NCBI GenBank assembly: GCA_028023455.1
Contig: JAQFVV010006208.1
Location: forward strand, 10,584,963-10,648,962
Length of the DNA stretch: 64,000 bases
From: Epiperipatus broadwayi
Lineage: Eukaryota; Onychophora; Udeonychophora; Euonychophora; Peripatidae
Direction: 5' to 3'
This document shows, one piece after another, positions 22,415-34,446 of this stretch; within the stretch, counting starts at the first letter, position 1, and each line of letters starts with the position of its first letter. The position numbers were made by a program, and so were the translations under genes. The notes under the pieces were generated by a model that was not told the DNA's origin, made no database searches, and worked only from the letters and a program-made list of their open reading frames with translations.

Positions 22415-23074
22415 AATGATGCCATTAATCAAAAAAATAGTTCAAATATACACCAAACAAACAGTAAATGATTTTGATTTTTAGTAATTTGGATAAAAAT
22501 ATATTAACTATATTCCTCTGACACTTACCATGTAATATATAACAGGAATTTACAAGTTAAAAACAAAGTTTTCACATATACTATACTATTATCACAGAAA
22601 ATGAAGATCTACAGTAAAAATTTTCACTCTGAAAGTGTACTACATGATTGCAAAGTATGCTGGGATTTTCAGAGAACCCTAATAAATGTATTTTTTATAT
22701 AAAGAAATTAGACCAAAAGTACAAAAAAGTAAAATAAAACACATATTACATATTAGATTTTTATTACATTTTTATTTAGCCTGGCTCTTGTCAGACAGAA
22801 ATCTAGATAATAACTGAAAATGTAGAAGAATTATGAAAAAAATCACATTGATTAAAAAAAACACATTTTCATGTATACTCGGAGATTATTTTCTTTCAAT
22901 TTAACATCATCACAGCATTATACATTTATTGTGGGTGTAAAAAGGCCTACCATCTCCTCTACATTGCAGCTTTAATACTAAAGTACCGAATTAATAACTT
23001 TGACTCATTCTATTGTTTTTATGTATACACACATTATATATGTGCATTTATGTAAAAAATAATATATTTTTAAT
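22415..23074. other. AT-rich spacer
   Basis: No gene or repeat recognised. Confidence 0.5.
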
Positions 23075-23520
23075 AAGTCTGACAACTCAAATATGTTTAG
23101 AAATTATTATACCACACATCTGTGAGCTTATATATGTATGCATCTTATGTTTCTTGACATTGAATTAATTGTGTATTAAAAATATATGGTTTATTAGACT
23201 CATTTTTTAAAAATGTCAGTGTGTGCATACATTTTCATGCACACACATATATGTTAAGTCAGTCATTATTTATGTATCATTAAAATTTAATCATTTATTT
23301 TTTATCCCTATATGACAATTCCAAATGTCACAGCATGTCTGTGTGCTTAAGTATATGAATGTCATGTAGATACATATATGCTAAATCAGTCATAATTATA
23401 AAAATGAATTTCATTTATATGTTTATGACAATTCAAATATGTTAATTAATTATTATACCACACATCTGTATGCCGATAAATGTGTTTTATGTAAACCTAT
23501 TTGAATATATATGTAAATTA
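23075..23520 (+). repeat. Degenerate long-period tandem repeat
   Basis: Related blocks recur: TGACAAYTCAAATATGTT at 23080 and 23425 with a weaker form near 23318, ATTATTATACCACACATCTG twice, and TATATGYTAARTCAGTCAT at about 23250 and 23375. The spacing is irregular (125-220 bases), so it is an old, rearranged array. Confidence 0.6.
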
Positions 23521-24643
23521 CGATGGATTAGTAAATTTCTTTTTGGTATTAATCAAAATCAGGGGGCTTAATTTAAATGTAAAGCCATGTTCAGCAGACC
23601 TTAATTTAATTGTCACTAATAAATTTATATTTCATTGTTTAAAGTTATTTCAGTAAATTTATTTAATCCTAAAATATTGTAAATTATTATATATTGTATT
23701 ATATTTCTTGTTCACAATAACAGTTATAGAGCTTTTGTTCCTTATCTAGATTTGTGCATCGTGGTCTATTATATAAAAGGGGTTATATTTAGTGTTTATG
23801 GATCCTGGATTTGCACAAAGGCATATCCTTTAAAGCCTGTGCACTATATTTTATTTAGTTTAGTATTTATTAGAAATTAAGTTTATAGTTGGCCAGTATA
23901 AATGGTACTAAGTGGTCATAACACTGATGATGATCAGCTTGCTTTAGTATCCCAGCATTATTTTTTAATTGTTATATAATTATGGATTAGCACTTAAGTT
24001 TGTGCATCCAAATTATGCTTTAAACAATCTGCCCCAAACTGGCAAAGTCTTAATAATTCACCTGGCCTATAGTAGACCTGTTTCAAATCCAGTCACAAGA
24101 TGGACTGTTGATTTATTTTATTGATCATTTGTGATGATGAATGATTATTATTTTTGTGTAGTGCTTGTGAACTTATAGTTACTTCTGTGATGATCTCTCA
24201 GGCTCATTATCTCACAAAATCATTCCTCATATTCATTCATTTTGATATTTAATTATATATTTTAATTGGGGTTGATGATGATGAGTGTCACGACCCCAGG
24301 TTCACCCCTAAGAGCTTTAGTGCAGTTTGGAAGTTAAAATTGATTATTTGTGAGTCTGTTTTCAAAACAGGTTATATTTATCAGAATAATGAGATTTGTT
24401 TAAACTTCTTTGAATTAAAAAATATCTTTCAGTCAAGTGACAATCTTTACTGTCTATATAAAAATCCACCATCATAAAAGAAGGTTGCTTTGACAACAAG
24501 CAGATTGATATTCATGTCATGGTTTGGTATTGTTTAATATGGCTGTTTTCATTATTTACCACATGTTCATTTTAATTCATGTAGTAAAAGACAAATGACC
24601 CCAAGACAATCTCTGGTTTAGTAAATGATTAATAATAGTCATT
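23521..24643. other. AT-rich spacer
   Basis: AT-rich DNA with several TGATGATGA-like short runs but no RTE homology attached to them. No gene recognised. Confidence 0.5.
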
Positions 24644-25110
24644 ACTATATTGAGGCTGCAGAAAGGAGTTTGCTACTAACTGAAGTGAGACCCTTTGATT
24701 CCTCTTGGATCCCTTAAAGGAACCGAGCAGAGTAAAATCCTACTGTTCACTCCATACATTCTTGTCATTGCAGCTGTTATTACTATGTGATTATTCACAT
24801 ACCATACAGACATGGATGGGCTGCTCACCAACATGCATTAGCCAGTGTGGTGAATTTAATGGCTTTTTACCTGTGAGTTTAAAATAAAAAAAACACCATG
24901 GTCTTTCTTCTCAGTTGCCTGATAAGACAGAATGAAGGTTTGTGTAAATGATAAATATTTTTCCAATCCATATATATAATTATGACAGACAAATATAAGT
25001 AATGGCCCTTATTCCCAGGAGGCTGTAAAGTCACCAACCAAGGCAGTGGTTGGTGGCCAAAGACGGAAGGTGCTAAGAATTCCCTCATTGTGGATGCAGG
25101 CTTTCATTTG

Positions 25111-26376
25111 ATGATGACTTTTTATTTAGGTACTTACAACTGCAGGTAACGTTCAAGTGAAGAACAATTGCAAAATTTAGAAGAACTGTCTTATATTAAA
25201 TGGGATATTATTGGACTTTGTGAAGTTAGAAGAAAAGGTGAAAAGACAATTGATTTAAAAAGTGGACATGTACTCTATTATAAAGGCACAAATATTGGAA
25301 ATATAAGTGGAGTAGGATTCATTATAAATAAAAAATGGAAGAACAACATTGGGGAGATTGATGATGTATCGGACAGAGTAGCAAGATTAGTTATACAAAT
25401 AAATAACAGATACCAAATGCAGATAATTTAGGTTACACGTTCTCATAGTGATGAAGTAATAGAAGATTTTTACATGGATGTACAAAAGACTTTTGATCAA
25501 AGTAAACAACATTTTAAAATTGTTATGGGAGACTTTAATGCTAGAATTTATAACCAAATAAAAGATGAAAGTGATGTACGTAATTTTGGTTATGGTAATA
25601 GAAATGAGAGAAGACATAGACTTGTGGAGTTTGCAGAAAAAGAAAAACTTTATATTATTAATTCTTTTTTTGAGAAAAATGTTAAAAAGGAAATGGACAT
25701 GGAAGCATCCAAATGAAGGTACAGCAGAATTGGATTATATTTTGACTAACAGAAAATACATATTTCAAGATTGTAGTGTTCTTAATAAATTTAAAACAGG
25801 AAGTGATCATCAATTAGTAAGATGTAAGATATTATGTGTTAATGCAAAACTAGAGAGACAAAAATTATTAAGAAAAACAATTTTTACAGTTGATATTCCT
25901 AATCTTCAGAAACATTCTAATGAATTTAAATTAGAACTTACAAATCGATTCCAAGTATTAATAGATTTTAAACATGATTCAGATTTGAATAAAATTAATA
26001 TAAAAATAACTGATACACTTTCAAAAACTGCAACAAAGATAGCTGGTAGAAAAAAGCAGCAATTGACCAATAAAATTTCTACTGAGACTAGAAAATTTAT
26101 GAAGAAAAGAAGGAATATGAAGATATACAAAAATGATGCATTAAAAAGAATTGAATATCTTGAATTTTGTAAAATGGTGCAGAAAAGAATTGAAAATGAT
26201 ATAAGAAAATATAACTGTGAACTAGCAAAGAAAGCTGTAAAAAAGAATAAAAGTCTCAGGAGTGTAAAACTACATTTTGGTATTGGTAGGAAGTTTATAT
26301 CTGCAATAAAAAAAGATGGAATTATTACTAAAAAGAGAGAAGACATCATGAAATGGGTAGAAGACTTTTATCAATA
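25111..26376 (+). pseudogene. RTE endonuclease domain (broken)
   Basis: The endonuclease motifs IIGLCEVRRKG, GVGFIINKKW, GDFNARIY, TWKHPNEGTAELDYIL and TGSDHQLV can be followed across three frames. Damage includes a stop in the first segment (about 25165), a C-to-T nonsense change at about 25430 followed by loss of the VYAPT block, a frameshift at an A run near 25688, and a stop at 26376. GDFNARI is kept but SDHRLV reads SDHQLV. Confidence 0.85.
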
Positions 26377-26428
26377 ATTATATAGTAATATAGAACAAGT
26401 ACCTGCTATATCTATTACATCTTTCGAA

Positions 26429-27790
26429 TTGCCCAGAATTTTAAATGAAGAAGTGAGGTATGCAATTAAATGTATGAAGAAAGGAAAGGCTCCAGATAAT
26501 GATGGAATTATAATTGATATATTAAAAGAAGCAGGTAAAGAAATAGATTTTTTTTTAGCAAAGTTATATACCAAATGTCTAAATGATAAAGATGCACCAA
26601 ATGATTGGAAGAATACAGTATTAATATTTAAAAAAGATGATAAAGAAGATATTAGAAATTACAGACCTATCAGCCTTTTATCAGTTTTATACAAAATTTT
26701 TACCAAGATAATTACAACTCATCTACAAAGAACATTGGATTTCCACCAACCAAGAGAACAAGCTGGATTTAAAAGTGATTTTAGTACAGTAGATCATATC
26801 CAGGTATTGAAAAAAGTTATAGAAAGGACAAATGAATATGAGTTGCCATTATGTTTTGGATTTGTAGATTATGAAAAGGCATTTGATTCTATAAACATTT
26901 CTTCAGTGATTAAAGCATTGGATCATCAAGGTATAGATCCAGGATATTGTCATATTTTAAAGAATATTTATAAAAATGCAACAGCAACAATTTGATTACA
27001 TAAGGATACTGGGAAAATCAGCATTGAGAAGGGTGTGGGAGAGATTAACTCCATATCTTCAAAAAATTTTACAGCAAAAAGTATTTTGTGGATTAAAATG
27101 GGAAGCTAAAGGAGTGAAATTAAATGGAGATTATTTAAGCCATTTAGATTTTGCAGATGATATAGTTGTTTTTGCAAATAATGCTTTAGAGCTGCAAGAA
27201 ATGTTGCAGGAGTTATCAGATGAAAGTAGGACTAAAGATAAATGTTAAAAAAACTAAAGTAATGTTTAATGGATTTTCTCAAAATATGAAAATAAAGATT
27301 GATTATGATGAGTTAGAAGAAGTTAACAGTTACATATATCTTGGTCAGATTATTATTACAGATGAAAGCATAATGGATGAAATTAATCATACAGTGCTTT
27401 TGGTAGAAATAACTTGATACTAAAAGGAAATATGCCTATGAGTTTGAAAAGGAAGGTTTTTAATAAATGTGTTTTAGCAGTTCTTACTTACCACTCAAAG
27501 AAGTATGAAGAAATGTATGTTGGGAGTAACAAGAAGAGATTGAAAATGCAATATATGGGTAAGAGAACAAACAGGTGTTACTGACCTCATTGAAAAAATT
27601 AAAAGACAAGTGGAGTTGGGCTGGACATATTGCTAGAAAAGATGATAATAGATGAACAATTGAAATCTTAAACTGGGTTCCAAGAGATTGTAAAAGACCC
27701 AGAAAGAGACCACATATGAGATGGATGGATGCAGGGGTCATGTGGAGAAGAGAAACTAAAGATCAGAGAAGATGGATTGAATTTGTAGAA
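26429..27790 (+). pseudogene. RTE reverse transcriptase domain (broken)
   Basis: Open from 26429 to 26995 (PRILNEEV to the [10 protein letters not shown] block) with motif [12 protein letters not shown] intact, then a stop and frame change. Motif B is disrupted (the GVRQGDSIS region reads as another frame). FADDIVVFA is intact at about 27149. Frameshifts follow at about 27230 and 27400, and a deletion of about 75 bases falls around 27490 (the [10 protein letters not shown] block is missing). The tail region RPRKRPHMRWMD is recognisable near 27700. Confidence 0.85.
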
Positions 27791-27842
27791 ACCTTCATCC
27801 TGTGCAGTGGATTGATAATGGTTGATGATGATGACTATATTG

Positions 27843-28375
27843 GTATAAAGTGGATGATGTCAAAGATATGAGATGAATTAGTTTGACACTTGTAATTTAA
27901 AATGTAATTATTTAATATAGATAAATATTTTTCATATAAGAGATATGAAAAATGGTGCCCTTAATTGACTTTTTAGAAAATAAAAGTATATCCTTTGGAT
28001 TTAATTATTTGGTACAAATAATATAATTAAATTATTCCACAATTTTTTTTTAAGATAAAGTAGTTTTACTTTTTTATGTTTTACAATTGTAATGTCACAT
28101 TTTAATTATGTACAAATAAATTTATTAAGATATATGAAATTTTATAAATAATACCTTCTGTCGCTCAGAAAATCGCTCCTGTTTAAATTTTACCAATAAA
28201 AAAACAACTTAGGTTTATAGCAATAGTCAGTAGACCAAACGTCTTTCAATATATATGTAAATTATACAATATATTAAAGACATGTCAAGAATGCTAAATT
28301 ATTATTAAAGAGGATACGTATTATCTATTGTTCATACTACTCTATTGCTTAGTTATAACAACATATCTTCAAGGA
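27843..28375. other. AT-rich spacer
   Basis: No gene or repeat recognised. Confidence 0.5.
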
Positions 28376-28645
28376 TTAAAACAGGCAAAACTCTTTATAC
28401 GTATTGCCACTCAGTGCAAGCCAGAGTAATCAATGGATGCCAGAAGGCTTGTGCATAAAATCCCCATCTAGTGCCTACTCATCCAATATCCCCAGACTAG
28501 TTTCTGGCTTGTGGCCTTTGTCAGTTAGGAGCCATCCATTGATTACTCTGGCTTGCACTGAGTGCCAATACGTATAGAGAGTTTTGCCTGTTTTAATAAC
28601 AGTTAAGAGCAAGCATAAGAAGTGGTGATAATGTGATGTTTATAT
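28376..28645. mobile_element. Palindromic MITE, copy 2
   Basis: Inverted terminal repeats of about 65 bp (28376-28440 and 28532-28596) read TTAAAACAGGCAAAACTCT inward and include TGCCACTCAGTGCAAGCC and CAATGGATG. The short centre holds CTAGTGCCTACTCATCC and AGACTAGTTTCTGGC. On the right, homology to copies 1 and 3 continues to about 28645. It is the most symmetric of the three copies. Confidence 0.8.
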
Positions 28646-29462
28646 CTTCAATGAGAGAATATAAGTCATAGTATGGACGGATTTAGACTTCACTATCGAA
28701 GCATATACAATACGTATAAGTATCAACTTATAATTTGGATTTTTTTTTCCTTTCATCTTTTATTATACACTTATAGATTAGAATTTCTTCAAGTAAATCT
28801 AAAAAAACTAAAAGCAAAACAAATATTATTTGATTTCCAATAAATCAATAACCTTACTTCTCCATACATTTTCTTTCTCATCCTCTTTCTTAAAGCAAAA
28901 GAATTGAAATTTTTTTTGTGTTCTTGTTATTGATCTGTTTTTATACTATTGTTATGGGTTTGTTTTTAATTATTTAAACTAATACTGTGTATTAAATTGG
29001 ATATTAGTGTTTTAAATAACTTTTGCATTTATTTGTTTTATAGAAAACAAATTTCAATGCTTTTACTGATATTGAAATTAAATAAGTTTGTTAAAGCATG
29101 AGTTATTTATTAACAAACTAAAAAGCATTTTAAAATTGCTTATATATATGTGTGTGGGTGTACGTAGGTTAAAATTTTTTCTGAGGATTATAACCAAATA
29201 GTAATGTTTGCCAGTCTGTAACATTTTGCCACTGTTTCCTATTCATCTATAATCTGTTCTAAAATATCTCTGATTGGAAACTAACCATTTGGCTGTAATT
29301 CGAATACTTGACCATTATCTGGGATATGTTGCCTTTACTTGCTACTTCCCTATATCAGTCTTTAGATTTTTGGGTTTTCATCTATTTCTATTCTTTCGCC
29401 TATGTTCTCTATCATATTATAAAAATGCTGAACAATTTTCAAAATTAAAACTATTATTTTTA
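28646..29462. other. AT-rich spacer
   Basis: No gene or repeat recognised. Confidence 0.5.
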
Positions 29463-29475
29463 TTCTTATGCACAT

Positions 29476-29595
29476 ATATATATATATTTTCATGTGTCAT
29501 AGCATCAGCCATGAGGCGAACCCGCAACAACCGTCTGCAACCAACTGCTTGCTTGCAAAGCGGCTGCGCTGACCTCTCGGCTAACAACGCTTGAC
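29476..29595 (-). mobile_element. tRNA-like SINE, minus strand
   Basis: The minus strand reads GTCAAGCGTTGTTAGCCGAG, a GCTTTGCAAGCAAGCAG stretch, a degraded B box (GGGTTCGCCTC) and GCTATGACACATG, then an A/TA tail. A 13-bp direct repeat TTCTTATGCAYAT (29463-29475 and 29596-29608, one mismatch) is a likely target-site duplication. Confidence 0.75.
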
Positions 29596-29608
29596 TTCTT
29601 ATGCATAT

Positions 29609-30171
29609 TTAAAAATGATTTACTCCAGGAGCAATTTTTTATTTTAATTTAATTTTAAATATTAATTCTCTTTACTGTTTTCCTTATCAACACGTTATAT
29701 ATATATATACATGTGCGCATGCGCACTTGTGTGTTTAAATACATGAGATAAAAATAATAATTTAAGCTTCCATAAAAGTGCAAAAACTTTTTATGTATAG
29801 AATAATATCCTTTAAATAACCCACTTTAGGGTAAAGACTTTCTAATATTCCTCTGCAGATCTAATTCAAGTAGAAACAATATTCAATGGGCTAATCTAAT
29901 GTCATACAGTGAAAGTTTGCAATCTCCTTTCTTACTCTAGTCTCTGACTGTATAGGTGAACGATAATTAATGCAAAAGCCTGGGTTCAGGACCCATTATG
30001 AATTTGAAAATTTTTAATAATAAACAAACCTATTACAACGATAACGTGTAAAATATTTTAAAAATCAAGCAAAGTGTTAGCATAACTTAATGTAATTTAC
30101 TAGTAAATATTTCTTATAATTGTTATAAACTTGTTATAAATGAGCTTTAAGAAAAGATAGAATAATTTAAA
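29609..30171. other. AT-rich spacer
   Basis: No gene. A TGGGTTCAGGACCC motif near 29980 resembles a tRNA B box, but no tRNA fold surrounds it. Confidence 0.5.
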
Positions 30172-30540
30172 ATTTATATTGTGCTAAGCGTGCTTTTAGG
30201 CTGAACACTGACATAATCATTGTGCTGTCTTATTTCACAGCTGAAACATTATGCCTTTAAATGAATGCACTCCGTTATGCAAATGAGATATTTAAATATT
30301 CTATTTTCTTGACAATGGAATGTATGCTTCTTTTTGATTATTTGCATATGGATTTTTAATTGCTCATATCTCCCTGTATAATGAAAATACTAGATCCATT
30401 GTCAAGAAAATGAAATATTTAAATGTCTTATTTGCATAATGAAGTACGTTCATTTAATTAAAAACATAAGGATTTCAACTGTGCAATAAGATAATACTAT
30501 GATTCTGGAAGTGTCTGCCGAAAGCTTAGCACGATATAAT
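30172..30540. mobile_element. Palindromic element with 145-bp arms
   Basis: The left arm starts TATATTGTGCTAAGC and the right arm ends GCTTAGCACGATATA. The arms (about 30172-30318 and 30394-30540) are reverse complements at roughly 80 percent, with the best-kept part TTTTCTTGACAATGGA next to the 70-bp centre. No reading frame. No other copy was found in the window. Confidence 0.75.
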
Positions 30541-30690
30541 TATTTTACCTATTTTAACAATCATTTATAATTAGTTTATAACACAATTACAATAAGTAAA
30601 GAAAAGTGAAGCAAATGTCATTACAATTAAATATTTCTTAAAAAAATTAATTGAATAAAAAAAGAAATAAATTTAAATTCATTATATTAA

Positions 30691-30933
30691 AAGGTTGAAG
30701 TGGAGTAGGGCTGAACATATTGCTAGGAGAGATAATAGATGGATAATTGAAACAGTAATTAAACTGGATTCCAAGAGATTGTAAAAGACCCAGAAAGAGA
30801 CCACATGTGAGATGGATGGATGAAATAAGAAAGTGTGCAGGGGTGATGTGGGGAAAAGAGGCTAAAGATCAAAGAAGATGGATAGAACTTGGCTCATGAT
30901 CCTGCAAATGATTGATAATGGTTGATGATGATG
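30691..30933 (+). mobile_element. 5'-truncated RTE, 3' stub
   Basis: It begins inside the RT C-terminal region (KRLKWSRAEHIA-like) and continues through the [17 protein letters not shown] block. It ends in GGTTGATGATGATGA at about 30933. Confidence 0.85.
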
Positions 30934-31554
30934 ACAAACGAATTTTGCATTGACAAGTGGCAGAAATTCGAATACTATACGGTAAATGCACTATTTTTAT
31001 ATCTTTAAAAATAATAGTAAAAAAAAAAAAATGTTTAATAAGTCATTCATTGATTTTAAAAAATTAATGAAGTAAAAAAAAAAGTTCAATGTATCTACTT
31101 ACTCGTATTTGGAATTTTGCCTTACTAAATGGTAAAATATTCATCATCAAAGTTGAAGGTTTTTGTATACTTGTTTAAAAACTGGTCTAACAAAAAATTG
31201 ACTCCTGCCTAAATATTTTGTTTACATTTCTAAAATAAATGTGTGGCACAGAATTACAAAGTTTTTTTATTCTATATTTTATATAGAATTGCGAATTAAT
31301 CATGAATAAAAGGAATGACATTTTAACAATTCAATTTTTCAAATAGAAAAGATATTCTAAGAATTTATTTTTACATCAAATTAGAGTTATATATCCTTGC
31401 ATGGATATTAAAATTGTCATTTAAAAATTTTTTTTAAACGAATTTATAATATAGAATTACAAATGTTTTGATTTTAGATATTCAGAATTGTGAATAAATA
31501 TGTTTATAAACTTCCATATTATAGCAGTATAAATGATTGCAAGTAGAATTATTT
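30934..31554. other. AT-rich spacer
   Basis: No gene or repeat recognised. Confidence 0.5.
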
Positions 31555-31795
31555 TACATGATCACTGTTTCTCGGGCTTGCTCATAACTGTTTTTAAAAC
31601 AGGCAAAACTCTCCATACATTAGTGTCACTTAGTGCAAGCCAGAGAAATCAATGGATGCCAAAAGGCTTGTGCGTAAAATCCCTATCTAGTGCCTACTCA
31701 TCCAATATCTCCAGACTAGTTTCTGGCTTATGGCTTTCATCAGTGAGTTAGTGCACTGAGTGGCACTACTGTATGGAGAGTTTCTCCCGTTTTAA
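31555..31795. mobile_element. Palindromic MITE, copy 3
   Basis: Inverted termini (TTAAAACAGGCAAAACTCTC from 31594 and its complement ending 31795) enclose the same inner sequence as copy 2 (CCTATCTAGTGCCTACTC and AGACTAGTTTCTGGC). It has a shorter right arm. Homology to copies 1 and 2 extends left to about 31555. Confidence 0.75.
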
Positions 31796-32004
31796 TAGAA
31801 TTATTTTATAGTTTTAGATCAATTGCAAGTAGAAACATTTGTATTGCAAAGCTGCTTTAACACCAAATTATTAAAAACAGCTTGCTAAAAATATAATAAA
31901 TGAATTTGTAGGGTATTTTGAGCTCAAACTTTCACACGACCCTCAACTCTCCACACAATCTCATACCCCTGATACACTTGACCACATGTATGTCTAAAAG
32001 ATAA

Positions 32005-32062
32005 ATAATCACCAACTATGTATTTTGTGCTAAACCAGCATTCGTCAGTTGGTTCAGATTAT
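32005..32062 (-). ncRNA. Degenerate hammerhead ribozyme (left arm)
   Basis: On the minus strand the stem I strands ATAATC/GATTAT and CCAA/TTGG are kept. The core is CTGACGA (an allowed change at position 7), but the first stem II pair is broken (A opposite C) and GAAA reads AAAA. The G12 loss predicts inactivity. Confidence 0.7.
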
Positions 32063-32175
32063 CATCTCTACACATATATACAATAAGTGCTCAGATTGAA
32101 GCCCGTCCATTAAAGTATGAAGATTTGCTATCTTAATATAAATCTGAGAACTTATTTTATATATGTGTAGAGATG

Positions 32176-32236
32176 ATAATCTGGACCAACTGATGAGTGC
32201 TGGTTTAGCACGAAATACAAATATATTGATGATTAT
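32176..32236 (+). ncRNA. Type-I hammerhead ribozyme, complete core
   Basis: ATAATC (32176-32181) pairs with GATTAT (32231-32236). CAA (32187-32189) pairs with TTG (32226-32228), with one mismatch at the next position. The catalytic core CTGATGA occupies 32190-32196. Stem II is GTGCT/AGCAC (32197-32201, 32207-32211) with loop GGTTT, followed by GAA at 32212-32214. Stem III is ATA/TAT (32215-32217, 32222-32224) with loop CAAA. The cleavage nucleotide would be A32225 (triplet AUA). All invariant core positions are present. The weakened inner stem I is the only concern. Confidence 0.8.
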
Positions 32237-32333
32237 TTATCTTTTAGACATATATGTAATTAAGTGTATCAGTAATATGAGATAGTGTGGAGAGTTGAGG
32301 GTCGTATGAAAATCTGAGCTCAAAATACCCTAT

Positions 32334-34446
32334 ATATAACATTGTTTGTACAAGTATATATATATGTTAGATATTAAATAAATTAATTTGTAAGTTTTAC
32401 AAATTGCTCAATGTGTACATGTTGTGCTTATTACATACATTAGAAATATAGGTGTAGCATATAATTGTATCGGTTTAAGAAATTGGTTTATAGATTTAAT
32501 AAAATCATGAAATAATTTATAAAGGAGTGTATTATGTAAATTAAAATTAATAAAATTATAACCCATGTAATAATGGGAAAAAACAAAATAGTCAATTTAT
32601 TTAAATTCTATATACACACTAGCTTTTTTAAAAAAGAGAGAGAGAAGAAAATGTACCATATTTTATGACTTTTCAGATTGGCCTATGGAAGAGGCTTACA
32701 AACATAATTTGCCTTTCACTTGCGGTAAATTTGGTGGAAAATCCAAACAGTTTACTGAAAATTATATAGAATTAAAATTAAATAGGTTAGCGAAAATTTT
32801 TCAAAGTTTAGTCAGAATTTTTTTAATTTTTCTCTTTCTTGACAGTCACAACAAATGAAGCCATTTTAAATTTATTTGGAAACCAATTCTCATAATGAGG
32901 GAAAAAGATATTTTGTATAATTAAATCTTGTATTCAAATTTGAGATAAAGATGTATGGTTGAAAACTTTGGTATATAATATCTCAAAGAAAGGTAATATA
33001 ATCTTAAAAGGTTCAGGAATAAGTTTATTTCCACCATTCTATGCAAGTTTTTCAGCAAAGCCTTTTCCAAGCATGGATATTTCAATATATATCCATCTGC
33101 TGCAACTCCATCCTGATTATTCATAAATATTAAACTACACAAGATAGAATGTCTCCTTCACTTAATTAGTTATTCAATTATGATTATAATTATGCATTCT
33201 TTCGTGTATATTGGTGAAGCTGTAGTTATTTAATATTTAAGATTTTATAAGTTAGCGCTTTCAGGATGTAAGTTTGGATCCCATATTCATAGTTTTAAAA
33301 ATGATAACTCCGTTGTAAGTTGTTATTCATTTATGCAAATGTATTTGAATATTTAACTAGTCCATTGTTTGGAGAGAGCAAACCAAGCTTATCCTCTGTT
33401 AATGGCATTGAGGTCACTTGCAATACAATAAACCTCTTTAATCTTTCTTTTGGCATCGTTCTTCTCTATGCAAATGATTTGGGCAGTAGTAGGTTCAAAT
33501 GAGTGGCCTGTGGTTGTTTGATGCTCCCAGAATATCGATGTTTATTTTCTTTTGCTTTTTGCTCTGTTGTAGGTGTATTTATGCTGGTAAACTCTTGTGT
33601 TGCTAATCACCACATTTCTTTAGTAGCCAGCAATCTTCTCCCCTCTGTCAGATGCCTAATAAACTTAAGTGCACTAGGCAAAAATTGCAAACTTTATTCA
33701 TATTTTTGTGTATAGTTATTTCCATATAATAATGTATAGGGGAACATTCAAATATAAATTAATACATAGTTTGTATAGTGCAATAAACACTTTTATTAAA
33801 GTAACAAAAATAAATACAATTAAAGAACTAAGGATGGTGAGATAAAGCATTATATGCAGATTGATTCTAGGAAAGAAGGAGAAAACAGGAGAGAAGTAGA
33901 GTACTATATTCAGTGAGAAAGCAGAGAAGACATGATTATAACCAGACAAAGAATAAGTCTGATGTAGTAACTGTTATAACTTTATCTCCAATATAAAAAA
34001 ACCACTAATTAAAAAACATTTCCCCTTTAATTTGCTGTGGTAAAATAGCTTCACATTACTGACTATATAAAAGTACTTTTCAATATCACATCTAAATAAG
34101 TAATCATGAAAAACAGAGACACCTCACCCAAATTCCTGGAATTATGAAGTTTTATCCAGATACGAACATTAATCATGAATAGGATAAAACTTTGCCAGCT
34201 TACAAAAAGAAAAACCATGCTGTAAGGTCATGAAGAGGATTCTGCCATATGACCTACAATGTATCTCTATTGTCTATAATCACTGATGCCAAAGAAAGTT
34301 AATTAAAATAAAAACAGAATTTTTAAAGACTCTTATTAAAGATGTGCAGAAAATATAGAATGTTAGTTTATGATATCAACAAAAAAAATTTCTTTTATAT
34401 TCGAATATAAAGTCTCCAAATAAAAATTAATTCTTAGCACTATTTA
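32334..34446. other. AT-rich spacer, no supported gene
   Basis: The stretch at 33320-33500 can be translated to something faintly LINE-like (LLYANDLG), but there is no further support. The rest is AT-rich DNA without recognised repeats. Confidence 0.45.

Larger units (their letters stand above)
24653..27833 (+). mobile_element. RTE copy, near full length, decayed
   Basis: The leader (homology from about 24679), endonuclease, RT and the TGATGATGATGA tail are all present in sense order. A 9-bp direct repeat ACTATATTG at 24644-24652 and 27834-27842 may be the target-site duplication. If so, this copy has about 25 bases of 5' sequence not seen in the copies at 20.7 and 34.4 kb. Several stops, frameshifts and small deletions make it inactive. 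Confidence 0.88.
31909..32333. mobile_element. Palindromic hammerhead-bearing element, copy 2
   Basis: The left arm (31909-32098) and right arm (32146-32333) are reverse complements. The ends read GGGTATTTTGAGCTC and GAGCTCAAAATACCC. The centre keeps CCATTAAAGTATGAAGATTT and TGCTATCTTAATATA, which are also in the 55 kb copy, so the inner part of one arm has been lost. Each arm carries a hammerhead; the right one has a complete core. Confidence 0.85.

Noticed and set aside
29970-30000. tRNA B-box-like GGGTTCAGGACCC
   Set aside because: No A box or cloverleaf around it; a short palindrome explains it.
31660-31760. Hammerhead-like CTGATGA...GAAAC in the MITE (minus strand)
   Set aside because: CTGATGA and AGAAAC occur with suitable spacing in this copy, but the intervening bases do not pair as stem II. 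The other two copies read CTGACAAAGG, so the resemblance is accidental.
33320-33502. Possible RT box LLYANDLG
   Set aside because: A single weak motif with no neighbouring RT blocks in any frame; likely chance.
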